Assembly: GCF_001612885.1 (NCBI RefSeq)
Contig: NZ_BDBH01000005.1
Span: 558,001-622,000, forward strand
Source of the DNA: Nocardia harenae NBRC 108248
GTDB lineage: Bacteria; Actinomycetota; Actinomycetes; Mycobacteriales; Mycobacteriaceae
Reading direction: 5' to 3'
Length of the DNA: 64,000 nt
Part shown: piece by piece, positions 60,259-64,000 of the stretch
How the letters are laid out: each line of letters begins with the position of its first letter
Position numbering within the stretch: position 1 is the first letter of the stretch
Made by a program: the position numbers and the translations under genes
The notes under the pieces: generated by a model
Seen by the model: the letters and a program-made list of their open reading frames with translations, nothing else
Told to the model about the DNA's origin: nothing
The model's database searches: none

Positions 60259-60524
60259 AGACCGGCTTTCCTCAGTTGTTAACGCGGTACGGGAACTTCA
60301 TGGCTCAGCTGCACGTCCGACCCCATTTCTCGCGTCCCGGGGTCGGGCGTGTCGCGCGCGGTACGGAACCCCGGTTTCCAGGCACACCTGAGGGGTCGGC
60401 CGCTCTCGCTGGCCTACGTCTGCACACGAACCTGCCCGCTACGTTCCGGGCACAGCCGTCCACAATACCCGTGACCTCGAGAAAGGTCGAAACGGGGTGG
60501 TCGGCGGGCGGTGGGGCCGGAACT
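60259..60524 (-). promoter_or_regulatory. str operon upstream region
   Basis: A 266-bp gap between the lipoprotein gene stop and rpsL. On the minus strand, TTCGAC (60491-60486) and TATTGT (60467-60462) are spaced by 18 bp and could be a promoter, with a leader of about 200 nt. No gene is seen. Confidence 0.35.
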
Positions 60525-61076
60525 TCACCGCGCCAGGTTCAGCGTGAGCGCCATGAGTTTCCGCACCGCCTCGCACGGGTCGGGGTGGCTGGAGCCGGCG
60601 CGGTAGTTGAGCCACCAGCCGATGACGCCGTTGTCCGGCGCGCTCGCCACCATGCCGCAGGAGTCCGGGTCGTTCGGCCGCCGGATCTGCAGCACCAGCG
60701 CGCTGTCGACGGTGACGTTCTCGGTCTGGTACCCGAGCTTGTTGTTGGTCTGCTTCTCGTTGCCGAGCGAGCCGTTCTCGTACCAGTTCAGGGTGGCCAT
60801 GCCGTCGCCGCCCGGCGCGCCGATGAGATCCCACATGCAGACCGCGCCGAAGAAGGAGTCCTCGGCGATGACGCCATCGCCGACCGCCTCGCCGATCTGC
60901 TCGTGGCTCAGGATGTCGCACTCCCGGAGCAGCTTGTCCAGCCTGGTGTCGACCGGCTGACTCTCGCCGACGCCCATCGGGGTTCCGGTGATCTCCCGGC
61001 CGCAGCCGCTCAGCGCGGCGGTCAGGGCGAGCGCGGCCGCGAGCGCGGCGCCGCCCCGGCGCAGTCCGTTCCGCAT
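60525..61076 (-). CDS. DUF3558-like lipoprotein
   Basis: 183 residues with a lipoprotein signal: positively charged start (MRNGLRRGG), hydrophobic stretch (AALAAALALTAALS) and lipobox LSGC, so the mature protein should be anchored to the outer face of the membrane. The mature part has paired Cys (RECDILS, AVCMWD, DSCGMV, DPCEAV) and NWYENG, and fits the DUF3558 family common in Mycobacteriales, whose function is unknown. ATG 61076 follows GAGGAG, 8 bp after the stop of the upstream homologue, so the two form an operon. They are paralogues by layout (same Cys spacing) but diverged in sequence. Confidence 0.85.
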   Translation of the reverse strand: MRNGLRRGGAALAAALALTAALSGCGREITGTPMGVGESQPVDTRLDKLLRECDILSHEQIGEAVGDGVIAEDSFFGAVCMWDLIGAPGGDGMATLNWYENGSLGNEKQTNNKLGYQTENVTVDSALVLQIRRPNDPDSCGMVASAPDNGVIGWWLNYRAGSSHPDPCEAVRKLMALTLNLAR

Positions 61077-61084
61077 GGTGCTCC

Positions 61085-61606
61085 TCACCGGATCCGCTGC
61101 AGCGTCAGCTCGGCCAGCGCGCGGCTCCGGTCGCAGGGGTTGCCGGTGCCGAACGGCCCGAGGTTGGTCGACCACTCGAAGAAGTCGTCACCGAGCTGGA
61201 TGGCGAGGTCGCAGATCGAGCCGTCGGGATCGAGCGCGGCGAAGCCGGGTTTGCCCGCCACCTCGATCTGCTCGGGGGCGCGGCCGTGCACCGTCACCCA
61301 GGCCCGCTCGCGCTCGATCGGGCTGCCCCGGTAGGAGGCGAAGGTAATGCTGGCCGAGCCGAATCCGCCCGCCTGCCAGTTGCAGCCGACCGCGTTCCGG
61401 AACACCCGGGTGACCTGGCCGATGCCGCCGACATCGCGGATCTCGGTATCGGTGACGCTGCCGCACTCGCCGACGAACGGCCCCAGCGCGACGACCTTCG
61501 GCGCGGGCCGGGAGGGGCCGGACTGCTCGGAGTCGCCGCCGGAGCCGCAGCCGGAGAGCCCGAGCGCCACGGCGGCGACCGCGACCGCCGCCCACTTGAT
61601 CCGCAT
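61085..61606 (-). CDS. DUF3558-like lipoprotein
   Basis: 173 residues, beginning MRIKWAAVAVAAVALGLSGC: a lipoprotein signal peptide with lipobox LSGC, then a Gly/Ser linker. The mature domain has Cys in VGECGSV, VGCNWQ, SICDLA and NPCDRS, like the downstream paralogue, and belongs to the same DUF3558-type family of actinobacterial surface lipoproteins. Function is unknown. First gene of the two-gene operon, 38 bp after hppD, so it may be on its own promoter or read through from hppD. Confidence 0.85.
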   Translation of the reverse strand: MRIKWAAVAVAAVALGLSGCGSGGDSEQSGPSRPAPKVVALGPFVGECGSVTDTEIRDVGGIGQVTRVFRNAVGCNWQAGGFGSASITFASYRGSPIERERAWVTVHGRAPEQIEVAGKPGFAALDPDGSICDLAIQLGDDFFEWSTNLGPFGTGNPCDRSRALAELTLQRIR

Positions 61607-61644
61607 GCCTCGAACTGTACCGAGTGCCGGACGACGCGCCGGCG

Positions 61645-63549
<1,905 letters not shown>

Positions 63550-64000
63550 TCAGCCCCTGATATCCGCGTCCGGGTCCAGGATCAGCACCTCGGGCTCGCG
63601 CTCCGGCTCCAGGAAGCCGAGCAGGGCATGCGCCTCCGCCTCGACCTCCGCGCGCTCGGCCGCGCTCCACGTCCGGGCGGGCACGATCCGCGCGGTGCCG
63701 CCGGTGACCCTGTAGTGCCCGGCGACGAAGCCGTCCACCAGCACCGGCGAGACCATGACGGGGAAGGTGCGCTGTGCGGATCGCGGCAGGATGCGGCCGC
63801 GGTCACGGTGCGAGAGGGTGGCGTTGTCGTACCAGCCGAGCAGCCGCACCGGGGCGGGCACCCCGGGGTCGGTGAGCTCGGCATCGGCGAGGTCGTAGAG
63901 CACCTTGCCGCGCTCGTCGGTGTAGGTGCGCACCCGGTCGCCGAGCGCGTCGATCGCCCGCTTGGCACCGGGCAGCTTGGACCAGGTCTGCATATCCGCG
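63550..64000 (-). CDS. Winged-helix DNA-binding-domain protein (HTH_42/AlkZ-like), C-terminal part
   Basis: The frame is open to the window edge and ends at TGA 63550, so only about 150 C-terminal residues are seen. They contain the typical VRLLGWYDNATLSHRDRGRILP and FPVMVSPVLVDGFVAGHYRV blocks of the winged-helix DNA-binding-domain family (HTH_42). That family includes the crosslink glycosylase AlkZ/YcaQ, but in actinobacteria it holds many proteins of unknown role. The catalytic QxQ/QxD region lies beyond the edge. Whether it is a glycosylase cannot be decided here. Confidence 0.75.
   Translation of the reverse strand, partial: ADMQTWSKLPGAKRAIDALGDRVRTYTDERGKVLYDLADAELTDPGVPAPVRLLGWYDNATLSHRDRGRILPRSAQRTFPVMVSPVLVDGFVAGHYRVTGGTARIVPARTWSAAERAEVEAEAHALLGFLEPEREPEVLILDPDADIRG

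Overview
The window is high-GC DNA with strong third-position GC bias, typical of a mycolate-containing actinomycete, most likely Nocardia. Supporting signs are the str operon (rpsL-rpsG-fusA-tuf) next to a ferredoxin reductase and mycofactocin genes, a KshB-type steroid hydroxylase reductase, and very large C-A-T peptide synthetases. No mobile element, CRISPR array, rRNA or tRNA was found.

Layout: 1-2.3 kb holds the end of an aldo/keto reductase, a 65-codon gene of unknown function, and an XRE-type regulator with a helical repeat body. From 2.3 to 46.0 kb, two NRPS genes on the minus strand overlap by ATGA and form a 13-module assembly line. NRPS1 (6030 aa) has an EntF-like starter C domain, modules 1-5 and a lone C6. 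NRPS2 (8518 aa) has A6-T6, modules 7-13 and a terminal thioesterase. The subunit break falls inside module 6, and both sides of the break carry a short stub related to the N-terminus of an adenylation domain. Specificity codes read by eye predict Ser at positions 1, 3, 6 and 10 and Thr at 4; the other eight codes are not ones I can assign. There is no separate epimerisation domain. No MbtH, acyl-loading enzyme or exporter is visible nearby.

Upstream of the NRPS operon, at 46.4-47.8 kb, is a GAF/winged-helix regulator in the same orientation. Next come a mycofactocin-type GMC dehydrogenase (mftG) and glycosyltransferase (mftF) without mftA-E, a divergent TetR regulator, and kshB. The tetR gene is flanked on both sides by near-identical palindromes. 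Then come a DNA-alkylation-repair-like gene coupled to an Asp/Glu racemase-like gene, and a rubredoxin/ferredoxin-type FAD reductase with a CAAG-N2-CTTG palindrome in its promoter region.

From 55.9 to 60.3 kb is the str operon on the minus strand, with a clear terminator after tuf. It is followed by two DUF3558-like lipoproteins, hppD (tyrosine catabolism) divergent from an Lrp/AsnC regulator, and the C-terminal part of a winged-helix protein cut by the window edge.
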